Assembly: GCF_007097265.1 (NCBI RefSeq)
Contig: NZ_VJZP01000030.1
Location: forward strand, 1-52,037
Direction of reading: 5' to 3'
Source: Flavobacterium gawalongense
GTDB lineage: Bacteria; Bacteroidota; Bacteroidia; Flavobacteriales; Flavobacteriaceae
Length of the DNA: 52,037 nt
Each line of letters opens with the position of its first letter. The first letter of the stretch is position 1. The notes beneath the pieces were generated by a model that was not told where the DNA came from, searched no databases, and saw only the letters and a list, made by a program, of their open reading frames with translations. This document shows, piece by piece, positions 18,386-28,325 of the stretch. The position numbers and the translations under genes were made by a program.

Positions 18386-18455
18386 ATTTAAAAACTGTTT
18401 TTTCTTAAACTAATATTCTGTTCTTTTTATAAAAATAGAATTATACAATTGTTAT

Positions 18456-20363
18456 ATGAGTAAAGTTATCTCGCATTCCCTTTTTACTGATTTTGATATT
18501 GATTTATTTAAAGCTGGGAAACATTTCCGACTCTACGAAAAACTAGGTGCACATCTTATAACGGTTGATGGAGTAGATGGGGTTTATTTTGCCGTTTGGG
18601 CCCCAACCGCGCATTCGGTTTCTGTGGTTGGAGATTTCAATTTCTGGACACAAGGCGAACATCTGTTGAAAGTACGTTGGGATTCATCAGGTATTTGGGA
18701 AGGATTTATTCCAAATATTAAAAAAGGAGCTACCTATAAATATAAAATACAATCTAATAACGGTGGAATTATCACTGAAAAAGCAGATCCTTTTGCTTTT
18801 TACTGTGAAAAACCACCATATACTGCTTCAGTAGTCTGGGATTTAGATTATAAATGGAAAGACAATAACTGGATGGAAACCCGTCAAAATCATAATGGTT
18901 TAGACAAGCCCTATTCCGTTTATGAAGTGCATTTAGGTTCATGGAAGCGTCATGCCGAAGAAAATCGATTTTTGACTTATCTAGAATTTGCCGAAGATTT
19001 AGTGAATTATGTGAAAGAAACGGGCTTTACCCACGTTGAGTTTATGCCCATAATGGAGTATCCTTACGATCCTTCCTGGGGGTATCAATTAGTAGGCTAT
19101 TTTGCACCGACTTCCCGTTTTGGAAAACCGCAAGATTTTATGATTTTGGTTGATAAATTGCATGAAGCGGGAATTGGAGTAATTCTGGACTGGGTTCCAT
19201 CTCATTTTCCAGATGACGCACATGGTTTAGGATTTTTTGATGGTTCAAACCTTTTTGAGCATCCTGATCGCAGAAAAGGATATCATCCGGATTGGAAAAG
19301 TTTAGTTTTTAATTATGGGCGAAATGAAGTTCGTTCCTTTTTAATAAGTAATGCTTTATTTTGGTTGCATCATTATCATGCTGACGCTTTGCGTGTTGAT
19401 GCCGTTGCTTCCATGTTGTATTTGGATTATTCCAGAAATGAAGGGGAATGGGAGCCAAATATTTACGGAGGCAGAGAAAATCTTGATACCATAAGTTTCT
19501 TAAAGGAATTTAATGAAGCGGTCTATTTGAATTATGAAGGAGTGCAAACCATTGCAGAGGAAAGTACTTCTTTTCCTATGGTTTCAAGACCAACATCTGT
19601 TGGTGGTTTAGGGTTTGGGATGAAATGGATGATGGGCTGGATGCACGATACTTTAGAATATTTTCAAAAAGATACGGTATATAGAAAATACCATCAAAAT
19701 GATTTGACTTTTTCAATGACCTATACCTTTTCCGAAAATTTCATGTTGCCGCTTTCCCATGATGAAGTAGTGTATGGGAAAAAATCAATTGCAGGAAGGA
19801 TGCCTGGCGATGAATGGCAAAAATTTGCAAATTTAAGATTGTTGTACGGCTATATGTTTACACATCCCGGAACCAAATTGTTGTTTATGGGGAGTGAATT
19901 TGGACAAAGTAGTGAGTGGAATTTTGAAGGAAGTTTAGATTGGCATTTATTGCAATATCCATACCATGAAGGGGTGAAAAAACTGATTACTGATTTGAAT
20001 GCATTGTACAAAACGCAACCTGCTTTGCATGAAAAACAATTTAGTCCAGAAGGATTTGAATGGATTAATTATTCGGATCATCAAAATGCGGTGATGTCTT
20101 TCATTCGAAAAGGAAACAATCAAAAAGATGATGTTATTGTAGTTTGCAATTTCACTCAAGTTGTTCGTCCGAATTATCGTATTGGTTTACCAAGGAAAGG
20201 TAAATTGACAGAGATTTTTAATAGTGATGCTGCAAATTATGGGGGAAGCGGGGTTTCCAACCCTAAAAAATTAACAATTGAAGCCTTACCTTATGACGGA
20301 AGAGATTATTCAACTGAATTGCTTTTGCCTCCATTGAGTGTAACTGTTTTTAAAATTTCATGA
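18456..20363 (+). CDS. glgB: 1,4-alpha-glucan branching enzyme
   Basis: This 635-residue GH13 enzyme introduces alpha-1,6 branches. An N-terminal CBM48-like domain contains FAVWAPTAHSVSVVGDFN. The catalytic barrel has DALRVDAVASML (nucleophile Asp), TIAEES (acid/base Glu) and LSHDEVV. It starts 70 bases after glgC and is of the usual length for this group, which lacks the extra N1 domain of E. coli GlgB. Confidence 0.95.
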   Translation: MSKVISHSLFTDFDIDLFKAGKHFRLYEKLGAHLITVDGVDGVYFAVWAPTAHSVSVVGDFNFWTQGEHLLKVRWDSSGIWEGFIPNIKKGATYKYKIQSNNGGIITEKADPFAFYCEKPPYTASVVWDLDYKWKDNNWMETRQNHNGLDKPYSVYEVHLGSWKRHAEENRFLTYLEFAEDLVNYVKETGFTHVEFMPIMEYPYDPSWGYQLVGYFAPTSRFGKPQDFMILVDKLHEAGIGVILDWVPSHFPDDAHGLGFFDGSNLFEHPDRRKGYHPDWKSLVFNYGRNEVRSFLISNALFWLHHYHADALRVDAVASMLYLDYSRNEGEWEPNIYGGRENLDTISFLKEFNEAVYLNYEGVQTIAEESTSFPMVSRPTSVGGLGFGMKWMMGWMHDTLEYFQKDTVYRKYHQNDLTFSMTYTFSENFMLPLSHDEVVYGKKSIAGRMPGDEWQKFANLRLLYGYMFTHPGTKLLFMGSEFGQSSEWNFEGSLDWHLLQYPYHEGVKKLITDLNALYKTQPALHEKQFSPEGFEWINYSDHQNAVMSFIRKGNNQKDDVIVVCNFTQVVRPNYRIGLPRKGKLTEIFNSDAANYGGSGVSNPKKLTIEALPYDGRDYSTELLLPPLSVTVFKIS

Positions 20364-20581
20364 TAATTTAATTTTTTTTAAATTCAAACATACTTGTTGT
20401 TAAGTTAATTTGGATAGTTCGTAAACTATCAATGTTTAAAAGTAGTTAGAATCTCTTTTTTTAATAAATTAATAACGTTTTCGTTAAAAAACGCATCATT
20501 TAAATCATTATTTTGGAAAGTAAAGAAAGTATTTTTTGTATGTTTGAGTTCCAAAAGAGATTAAAATTAATACCATAGAAA

Positions 20582-22981
20582 ATGATCACAAATACAGAAT
20601 TAGAATACAAAGGAGATTTATATCCTACAAAAATAGTTGCTTTTGAACATGAAGTAGATTCCGTATGTTTTCATACAGATAATAGTGTAATATTAAAAGT
20701 AACAGTATTACGAGATAGTTTAATACGTTTTAGATTTACTACAAAAGGATATTTTAGCAACGATTTTTCCTATGCTATTGATAAAAGTCATTCTCATGGA
20801 TATAACTTTCTTGAGGTTTCTGAAGTAGAAGATTATTATCAGATAAAAACTAGTAAAGTACAATGTAGAATTCAAAAAATAGATATGAGATTGTCTATTT
20901 TTGATTTGGATGAAAATGTTATTTTAGAAGATGAATTAGGTTTTCATTGGGAAGAAAGCTATGAATACGGGGGCAATATCGTGAAAATGAGTAAGGCTTC
21001 AAAAGATGGGGAATGCTTTTACGGACTTGGAGATAAAGCAACCCAATTAAATTTGAAAGGAAAAAGATTAGAGAATTTTGCTACGGATCAATACGCATTT
21101 CAAAAAGACCAGGAGCCATTATACAAAGTTGTTCCGTTTTATATTGGATTGCAAAACAAACAATCTTACGGAATTTTCTTTGACAATACTTTTAGAACCT
21201 ATTTTGATTTTTGTCACGAAAGAAGAAATGTAACCAGTTATTGGGCCGAAGGTGGAGAAATGAATTACTATTTCATTTATGGGCCACAAATGCAGGATGT
21301 TGTTACCACTTATACTGATTTGACCGGTAAACCCGAATTGCCGCCACTTTGGGCATTAGGATACCACCAATGCAAATGGAGTTATTATCCTGAAAGTAAT
21401 TTAAAAGAAGTTGCAGCCAAATTTAGAGAATTGAAAATTCCATGTGATGCCCTTTATTTGGATATTGATTATATGGAAGGTTTTCGATGTTTCACCTGGA
21501 ACAAAGAATATTTTCCTGATCCAAAAAGAATGGTGGCAGAATTAGCCGAAGATGGCTTCAAAACCGTTGTAATCATTGATCCGGGAATAAAAATTGACAA
21601 AGAGTACTCCATATATAAAGAAGCACTAAAAAATGATTATTTCTGTAAAAGAGCTGATGGCCCTTACATGAAAGGAAAAGTATGGCCGGGAGAATGTAAC
21701 TTTCCTGATTATACGAATCCTGCGGTAAGAGAATGGTGGGCTGGATTGTTTAAAGAATTAGTTTCGGAGATTGGTGTAAAAGGAGTTTGGAATGATATGA
21801 ACGAACCTGCTGTTATGGAGGTTCCTAATAAAACATTCCCGATGGATGTAAGACATGATTATGATGGAAATCCATGCAGTCATAGAAAAGCACATAACAT
21901 CTATGGAACACAAATGGCAAGAGCTACATATCATGGTGTAAAAAGGTTTGCTTATCCAAAAAGGCCTTTTGTTATTACAAGATCAGCGTATGCAGGAGCA
22001 CAACGATACACCTCTTCTTGGACAGGTGATAATGTTGCTACATGGGAACATTTGTGGATTGCAAACATTCAGGTGCAACGAATGTCCATTTCCGGAATGG
22101 GTTTCACGGGATCAGATATTGGAGGATTTGCTGAACAACCTTCTGGGGAATTGTATGCACGTTGGATTCAATTAGGTGTTTTTCATCCTTTTTGCAGAAC
22201 CCACTCTTCTGGTGATCACGGCGATCAGGAACCATGGGCGTTTGATGGAGAAGTGATTGATATCACCAGAAAATTCGTCAACTTGCGTTATCAATTATTG
22301 CCTTATTTGTATACTATGTTTTGGCAATACATTGAAGAAGGGATTCCTATGTTGAAACCACTGGTTTATTATGACCAAGAAGATATTCAAACGCATTACA
22401 GAAATGATGAGTTTGTTTTTGGAAACCAAATATTAGTTTGTCCTATTTTAGAACCTAATTCTTTAGGAAGAAGAATGTATGTTCCTCGTGGACAGTGGTA
22501 TAACTATTGGACCAATGAAGAAGTTAAAGGAGGAAAAGAAATTTGGGTTGATACTAAATTTGACCAAATTCCACTTTTTGTTAAAGCCGGTGCCATAATT
22601 CCAAAATATCCTGTTCAACAATATGTTGGCGAACTTGAATTTGATGAGTTAATCTTGGACATCTATTACAAAGAAGGTAAAGAGAAATCAGTAGTTTATG
22701 AGGATGCTCAGGATGGTTATGATTATAAAAAAGGAAGATACAGCTTCTTGTCATTTCAAACGACTGGTAAAGAGAAAGAATTAATCATTCAGTTGCATAA
22801 AGAAGGAAAATATGATACTAATTATTCCAAGTATAAAATAAATCTAGTTGGCTTGCCATTTAAAGTTAAAATGATTGAAATCGACAATGTAGAAGTTTCA
22901 TTTGATAAAAAAACTTTAGAAAATGAAGCCTATTTGATTGTCGATAAGGGTTTTACAGCATTGCACATAACCGGTGAATAA
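20582..22981 (+). CDS. Glycoside hydrolase family 31 alpha-glucosidase
   Basis: The 799-residue protein is a GH31 alpha-glucosidase. The nucleophile region is GVWNDMNEPAV and a second acid lies in WTGDN. An N-terminal beta-sandwich (about 1-240) precedes the barrel, and C-terminal beta domains follow (about 600-799). No signal peptide is visible, so it is probably cytoplasmic. It lies 218 bases after glgB on the same strand and would release glucose from glycogen-derived oligosaccharides. A TATGTTTG box at about 20538-20545 hints at its own promoter. Confidence 0.9.
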   Translation: MITNTELEYKGDLYPTKIVAFEHEVDSVCFHTDNSVILKVTVLRDSLIRFRFTTKGYFSNDFSYAIDKSHSHGYNFLEVSEVEDYYQIKTSKVQCRIQKIDMRLSIFDLDENVILEDELGFHWEESYEYGGNIVKMSKASKDGECFYGLGDKATQLNLKGKRLENFATDQYAFQKDQEPLYKVVPFYIGLQNKQSYGIFFDNTFRTYFDFCHERRNVTSYWAEGGEMNYYFIYGPQMQDVVTTYTDLTGKPELPPLWALGYHQCKWSYYPESNLKEVAAKFRELKIPCDALYLDIDYMEGFRCFTWNKEYFPDPKRMVAELAEDGFKTVVIIDPGIKIDKEYSIYKEALKNDYFCKRADGPYMKGKVWPGECNFPDYTNPAVREWWAGLFKELVSEIGVKGVWNDMNEPAVMEVPNKTFPMDVRHDYDGNPCSHRKAHNIYGTQMARATYHGVKRFAYPKRPFVITRSAYAGAQRYTSSWTGDNVATWEHLWIANIQVQRMSISGMGFTGSDIGGFAEQPSGELYARWIQLGVFHPFCRTHSSGDHGDQEPWAFDGEVIDITRKFVNLRYQLLPYLYTMFWQYIEEGIPMLKPLVYYDQEDIQTHYRNDEFVFGNQILVCPILEPNSLGRRMYVPRGQWYNYWTNEEVKGGKEIWVDTKFDQIPLFVKAGAIIPKYPVQQYVGELEFDELILDIYYKEGKEKSVVYEDAQDGYDYKKGRYSFLSFQTTGKEKELIIQLHKEGKYDTNYSKYKINLVGLPFKVKMIEIDNVEVSFDKKTLENEAYLIVDKGFTALHITGE

Positions 22982-23037
22982 CAATAAAGTTGATACATTT
23001 AAATTTAATTATGTAAATAAAAAATTCATAATAGTTG

Positions 23038-23045
23038 TATTTTTG
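23038..23045 (+). promoter_or_regulatory. Possible -7 box for the M48 protease gene
   Basis: TATTTTTG fits TAnnTTTG and lies 20 bases before the chosen ATG. No TTG sits at the ideal distance, so this is tentative. Confidence 0.35.
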
Positions 23046-23064
23046 TATAAAAATTAAACTTAAA

Positions 23065-23883
23065 ATGATGAAAAAGAACTTATTACTAGGGATTTTTGCG
23101 ATAGGATTATTATACTCTTGTGCAACCAATCCTCTTACAGGAAAAAAAAGCTTGAATTTTGTTTCTAACAGTGAGTTGTTCCCATCATCTTTTCAACAAT
23201 ACGGAACTTTTTTAAAGGAAAATAAAGTTATTGTAGGAACAGCTGATGCAAGAAGAGTAGAAGCAGTTGGGATGAGAATTAAAGCAGCGGCAGAAAAATA
23301 TTTAACCTATTTGGGACAATCACAATATTTAAATGATTACCGTTGGGAATATAAATTAATTGACAGCAAAGAAGTTAATGCTTGGTGTATGCCTGGTGGA
23401 AAAATTGTTGTTTACTCGGGGATATTACCAATAACTAAAGATGATGCGGGTTTAGCTACCGTATTGGGACATGAAGTTTCTCATGCATTAGCAAATCACG
23501 GAGCACAACGAATGAGTGCTGCTCAATTGCAACAATTGGGAGCTGTAGGAGTTGCAGTCGCAACTGGAAGTCAAAGTACCGAAAAACAACAAATGTGGCA
23601 ACAATATTACGGATTAGGTTCACAAGTGGGAGTTATGCTTCCATTTAGCAGAAGTCACGAAACTGAAGCAGATAAAATAGGACTTACACTTATGGCAATT
23701 GCAGGATATAATGCGGATGATTCCGTAATCTTTTGGCAAAGAATGGCTGCGCAATCTGCAGGACAATCGCCACCGGAATTTTTAAGTACGCATCCATCTG
23801 ATGCTACCAGAATTGCAAATTTAAAAGCATTAATCCCGGAAGCAAAAGCATTAGCTGCTAAAGTTGGGATTATTTACAGATAA
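23065..23883 (+). CDS. M48 family zinc metalloprotease, lipoprotein
   Basis: This 272-residue protein is related to the LoiP/YcaL/BepA-type M48 peptidases that act on envelope proteins. The N-terminus MMKKNLLLGIFAIGLLYSC is a lipoprotein signal with Cys in a LYSC lipobox, so it is probably anchored to a membrane facing the periplasm. Zinc ligands are in GHEVSHALANHG (HExxH) and the downstream glutamate in ETEADKIG. The start at 23065 is used because the longer frame from 23035 would bury the signal peptide. A strong hairpin terminator follows. Confidence 0.9.
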   Translation: MMKKNLLLGIFAIGLLYSCATNPLTGKKSLNFVSNSELFPSSFQQYGTFLKENKVIVGTADARRVEAVGMRIKAAAEKYLTYLGQSQYLNDYRWEYKLIDSKEVNAWCMPGGKIVVYSGILPITKDDAGLATVLGHEVSHALANHGAQRMSAAQLQQLGAVGVAVATGSQSTEKQQMWQQYYGLGSQVGVMLPFSRSHETEADKIGLTLMAIAGYNADDSVIFWQRMAAQSAGQSPPEFLSTHPSDATRIANLKALIPEAKALAAKVGIIYR

Positions 23884-23932
23884 TACTTTAAATTTTTAAT
23901 GTTTATTAATTGGAACATTTAAGGAAGATTTT

Positions 23933-23968
23933 AATAGGCTATTCTCAAAAGAGAGTAGCCTATTTTTT
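23933..23968 (+). terminator. Terminator after the M48 gene
   Basis: A 14-bp stem (23933-23946 against 23951-23964, one wobble) with an AAAA loop is followed by a T run. Confidence 0.85.
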
Positions 23969-24083
23969 TAATTTTATAGATCTGATTATTAGTTATTAAG
24001 GATTTATTAATATCAAATTATTTGTTTTTTGGATAATTCTAAACAAAAAATAAATAAATTCGTAGCATAAAAAAAAAAGAACC

Positions 24084-25409
24084 ATGGCAGATTTACAAAA
24101 AGGGAGTAAAAAATTATTAAACGCTTGGGCTTTTTATGATTGGGCAAATTCAGTTTATACGCTTACCATTGCATCTGCAGTATTTCCAATTTTTTATGAA
24201 GCTTTATTTTCTGAGCGAGATCATTACATTGATGTTTTTGGTTTGCATCTCAAAAATTCAGCTTTAATAAGCTTTGTTACCGCTTTAGCATTTTTATTGA
24301 TAGCTTTTATTTCGCCTTTATTATCTGGTATTGCAGATTATGTGGGAAATAAAAAATCATTTATGAAATTCTTTTGTTACTTGGGAGCGCTGTCCTGTAT
24401 GGGATTATATTGGTTTAATCTTGATAATATATACATTGGATTGGCATTTTATTTTCTTGGCTTGATTGGATATTGGGGAAGTTTAGTTTTTTATAATTCC
24501 TATTTACCGGACATAGCTTATGTAGAACAACAAGATAAAATTAGCGCCAAAGGATATTCATTTGGATATATTGGAAGTGTTATTTTATTGATTATCAATT
24601 TAGCGATGATCATGAAACCAAAACTTTTTGGAATTACAGGAACAGATGGAGAAGCAGCCATGAAAGCCATGCGATATTCATTTGTTATGGTTGGAGTTTG
24701 GTGGATATTATTCAGTCAGTACACTTATTATTTTTTGCCAAAAGGCAATAAAAATGCCAATCGTAAAGTGACACACCATGTAGTCTTTAATGGTTTTAAA
24801 GAGTTAAAAAAAGTTTGGATTTTGTTGAAAGAAAACATTGCACTAAGACGATATTTAGGAAGTTTTTTTGTTTCGAGTATGGCCGTACAAACGGTGATGC
24901 TTGTAGCCACTTATTTTGGGGCGCAAGAAATTGCTTGGGAATCTAAAAGTGAAGGTACAACAGGTTTGATTATTTGTATTTTATTAATTCAGATAGTAGC
25001 CATTATTGGTGCGATATTCACCTCAAAAGCGTCAGAGAAGTTCGGAAATATTCCAACTTTAATTGTGATTAACTGTATTTGGGTAGTATTTTGTGCCCTT
25101 GCATTTTTTATTACTTTACCGATACATTTTTATGTTATGGCAGGGATAGCTGGGCTTGTAATGGGCGGAATTCAGGCCTTATCACGTTCAACGTATTCTA
25201 AATTATTACCCGAAACGGAGGATACCGCTTCCTTTTTTAGTTTTTATGATGTTTCCGAAAAAATTGGGATAGTCTTTGGGATGTTAATCTATGGTATTAT
25301 TGACCAAATTACTGGAAGTCCGCGATTAGCAATCGTATTTCTTGGAGTGTTTTTTATTGCTGGTGTTCTATTACTTAGGAGAGTTCCAAAAAGAGGTGTC
25401 TTAAATTAA
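24084..25409 (+). CDS. MFS transporter of the UMF1 / Atg22-like family
   Basis: The 441-residue protein has about 12 hydrophobic segments. Its N-terminal AWAFYDWANSVYTLTI is the signature of the UMF1 family of major facilitator transporters, related to the yeast vacuolar effluxer Atg22. Later motifs include LIGYWGSLVFYNSYLPDIA and GGIQALSRSTYSKLLP. The substrate is unknown in bacteria. The gene appears to stand alone, with about 200 bases before it and 262 after. Confidence 0.85.
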   Translation: MADLQKGSKKLLNAWAFYDWANSVYTLTIASAVFPIFYEALFSERDHYIDVFGLHLKNSALISFVTALAFLLIAFISPLLSGIADYVGNKKSFMKFFCYLGALSCMGLYWFNLDNIYIGLAFYFLGLIGYWGSLVFYNSYLPDIAYVEQQDKISAKGYSFGYIGSVILLIINLAMIMKPKLFGITGTDGEAAMKAMRYSFVMVGVWWILFSQYTYYFLPKGNKNANRKVTHHVVFNGFKELKKVWILLKENIALRRYLGSFFVSSMAVQTVMLVATYFGAQEIAWESKSEGTTGLIICILLIQIVAIIGAIFTSKASEKFGNIPTLIVINCIWVVFCALAFFITLPIHFYVMAGIAGLVMGGIQALSRSTYSKLLPETEDTASFFSFYDVSEKIGIVFGMLIYGIIDQITGSPRLAIVFLGVFFIAGVLLLRRVPKRGVLN

Positions 25410-25618
25410 TAGAATGCAAAATAGTACTTCCGATTTTTTATTTTTTGCACTTTGAAAAACAGATATTTTCTTAATTATAATTTATGAATTTTTTCTTTAT
25501 TTGTAAGAAGATATAATCGATTTTACTTTCACTTTGGCATAATGATTGACTATTTTAACGTTAAGCATCTTATCTATGTCATACATCGATTTTATTTAAA
25601 TTTAATACTATGATACCT

Positions 25619-25626
25619 TACATTTG
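25619..25626 (+). promoter_or_regulatory. Possible -7 box for lon
   Basis: TACATTTG matches TAnnTTTG and lies 46 bases before the lon ATG. No clear TTG box is seen upstream. Confidence 0.35.
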
Positions 25627-25671
25627 CTAGACGAATAAAAATTTTTAATGACAAAAAGACTTAAATAATAT

Positions 25672-28122
25672 ATGTCAAATCATAAAATACTTACTATTGA
25701 CAATCTGTCACTTCAGGAATTTGATTCGGAAGCAGATTTAATACCACTATTGACTCCTGAAGACGAAGAGGAAATGAATAATGAAGCATTGCCTGATTCA
25801 TTGGCTATTTTGCCATTGCGTAACATGGTTTTATTTCCAGGTGTTGTAATACCAATTACTGCCGGACGTGATAAATCAATAAAATTAATTAATGATGCCA
25901 ATGCTGCGGGCAAAATTATTGGTGTTGTAGCTCAAAAAAATGAGCAAGATGAAGATCCAACCACTGATGATATTCATAAAATAGGAACTGTAGCCAGAAT
26001 TTTACGGGTTTTAAAAATGCCTGATGGTAATGTTACAGTGATACTTCAAGGAAAAAAGCGATTTGAAATTGATTCTGTAATTGCTGAAACTCCATACATA
26101 ACTGCAAAAATTAAAGAAGTTCCTGAAAAAAGGCCAGGAAAACATGATACGGAATTTATAGCCATTCTGGATTCTATCAAAGAATTAGCGATTCAAATTA
26201 TCAAAGAAAGCCCAAACATTCCTAGTGAAGCTACATTTGCGATTAAAAATATTGAAAGCCAATCGTTTTTAATCAATTTTGTTACGTCTAACATGAATTT
26301 AACGGTTAAAGAAAAGCAAGACTTGTTAGCTATTAATGAGTTAAAAGTAAGAGCTTTAGAGACTTTGCGTTATATGAATGTTGAGTTGCAAAAATTGGAA
26401 TTGAAAAATGATATTCAATCAAAAGTTCGTTTCGATTTAGACCAGCAACAACGAGAATATTTCCTTCACCAACAAATGAAAACGATTCAAGAAGAATTGG
26501 GTGGTGTTTCTCAGGAAGAGGAAATGGACGAAATGTTACAGAAGTCTTTGACCAAAAAATGGGACGAAAAAACGAAGAAACACTTCGAAAAAGAATTATC
26601 CAAAATGCGCCGAATGAATCCACAAGCGCCTGATTTTGGAATTCAAAGAAATTATCTGGAATTATTTTTAGAATTGCCTTGGAATGAATATTCTAAAGAT
26701 AATTTTGATTTAAAAAGAGCACAAAAAATCCTTGATAGAGACCACTTTGGTCTTGAAGATGTTAAGAAAAGAATGATAGAACATTTGGCAGTTTTAAAAT
26801 TGCGAAATGATATGAAATCACCCATAATTTGTTTGACAGGACCTCCGGGAGTTGGAAAAACCTCCATTGGAAGATCTATCGCAGAAGCATTGGGTAGAAA
26901 ATATGTTAGAATTTCATTAGGTGGTTTACGTGATGAAGCGGAGATTCGTGGACACAGAAAAACTTATATTGGTGCTATGCCAGGAAGAATTATCCAAAGT
27001 TTGAAAAAAGCAGGAACTTCAAATCCTGTATTTGTTTTGGATGAAATCGATAAATTATCGAATAGTAATCAAGGCGATCCCTCTTCGGCATTATTGGAAG
27101 TTTTAGATCCGGAACAAAACAATTCATTTTATGACAATTTCCTGGAAATGGGATATGATTTGTCGAAAGTAATGTTTATCGCTACGTCTAATAATATGGC
27201 TGCGATTCAACCTGCGTTGAAAGACAGAATGGAAATCATCAAAATGTCTGGTTACACGATTGAAGAAAAGGTAGAAATTGCGCGTCAGCATTTGTTTCCA
27301 AGACAATTGAAAGAACATGGCCTAACAACCAAGAATTTAACGATTGGAAAAAAACAATTAGAAAAAATTGTAGAAGGATATACACGTGAATCTGGAGTTC
27401 GTGGTTTAGAAGCTAAAATTGCTCAAGTAATTCGTAATGCAGCAAAATCTGTTGCGATGGAAGAAGAGTATAACAAAAAAGTCACTGACGAAGATATTAT
27501 AAAAACACTTGGTGTTCCAAGATTAGAAAGAGATAAATACGAGAACAATGATGTTGCCGGAGTGGTAACTGGTTTGGCTTGGACTTCTGTCGGTGGTGAT
27601 ATTCTTTTTATAGAATCTTTACTTTCTCCAGGAAAAGGAACGATGACAATTACTGGAAACTTAGGTACAGTAATGAAAGAATCTGCAACAATTGCTTTAG
27701 AATACATTAAGGCAAATGCGAAGCTTGTAGGATTGGATTCTGAAATACTTTCTAAATACAATATCCACTTACACGTTCCGGAAGGAGCCACTCCAAAAGA
27801 TGGTCCTAGTGCCGGAATTGCAATGTTGACGTCATTAGTTTCTCTGTTTACGCAAAAGAGAGTTAAGAAAAACTTGGCGATGACAGGAGAAATTACTTTG
27901 CGTGGAAAAGTTTTACCTGTTGGCGGAATAAAAGAAAAGATTTTGGCTGCTAAGAGAGCTAATATTAAAGAAATTATTCTGTGTCACGAAAACAAAAGCG
28001 ATATTGATGAAATAAAACCGGAATATCTTGAAGGTCTGAGCTTTCATTATGTCAAAGAAATGAGCGAAGTGCTTAAATTTGCTTTGACTGATCAGAAAGT
28101 AAAAAACGCAAAGGTATTGTAA
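25672..28122 (+). CDS. lon: ATP-dependent protease Lon
   Basis: This 816-residue protein is a full-length LonA. The N-terminal LAN domain (about 40-240) begins at LAILPLRNMVLFPGV. A coiled-coil is followed by the AAA+ module with Walker A GPPGVGKT (390-397). The C-terminal peptidase has catalytic Ser713 in KDGPSAG and Lys756 in GGIKEKI. It degrades damaged and regulatory proteins in the cytoplasm. A long hairpin terminator separates it from porQ. The order lon-porQ-cmk is a recurrent arrangement in Bacteroidota. Confidence 0.97.
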   Translation: MSNHKILTIDNLSLQEFDSEADLIPLLTPEDEEEMNNEALPDSLAILPLRNMVLFPGVVIPITAGRDKSIKLINDANAAGKIIGVVAQKNEQDEDPTTDDIHKIGTVARILRVLKMPDGNVTVILQGKKRFEIDSVIAETPYITAKIKEVPEKRPGKHDTEFIAILDSIKELAIQIIKESPNIPSEATFAIKNIESQSFLINFVTSNMNLTVKEKQDLLAINELKVRALETLRYMNVELQKLELKNDIQSKVRFDLDQQQREYFLHQQMKTIQEELGGVSQEEEMDEMLQKSLTKKWDEKTKKHFEKELSKMRRMNPQAPDFGIQRNYLELFLELPWNEYSKDNFDLKRAQKILDRDHFGLEDVKKRMIEHLAVLKLRNDMKSPIICLTGPPGVGKTSIGRSIAEALGRKYVRISLGGLRDEAEIRGHRKTYIGAMPGRIIQSLKKAGTSNPVFVLDEIDKLSNSNQGDPSSALLEVLDPEQNNSFYDNFLEMGYDLSKVMFIATSNNMAAIQPALKDRMEIIKMSGYTIEEKVEIARQHLFPRQLKEHGLTTKNLTIGKKQLEKIVEGYTRESGVRGLEAKIAQVIRNAAKSVAMEEEYNKKVTDEDIIKTLGVPRLERDKYENNDVAGVVTGLAWTSVGGDILFIESLLSPGKGTMTITGNLGTVMKESATIALEYIKANAKLVGLDSEILSKYNIHLHVPEGATPKDGPSAGIAMLTSLVSLFTQKRVKKNLAMTGEITLRGKVLPVGGIKEKILAAKRANIKEIILCHENKSDIDEIKPEYLEGLSFHYVKEMSEVLKFALTDQKVKNAKVL

Positions 28123-28146
28123 GGAATAATTTTTTATTCAAAAACA

Positions 28147-28217
28147 TCCATCTAGAAATTTCAAGATGATACTTATTAGTTTAAGTTTCGTTATGAAATT
28201 TCTAGATGGATTTTTTT
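28147..28217 (+). terminator. Long-loop terminator after lon
   Basis: A perfect 17-bp inverted repeat (28147-28163 against 28194-28210) encloses a 30-base loop and is followed by seven T. Confidence 0.75.
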
Positions 28218-28325
28218 ATTTTATTTAGTATTTTTCTCGAAACTTCGAGGCGAAACCAGTAATATATTATATTATAATTTTATCTTCGCATTTGCGTTTT
28301 CCATGGATAAACAGCGATTTAAAGC

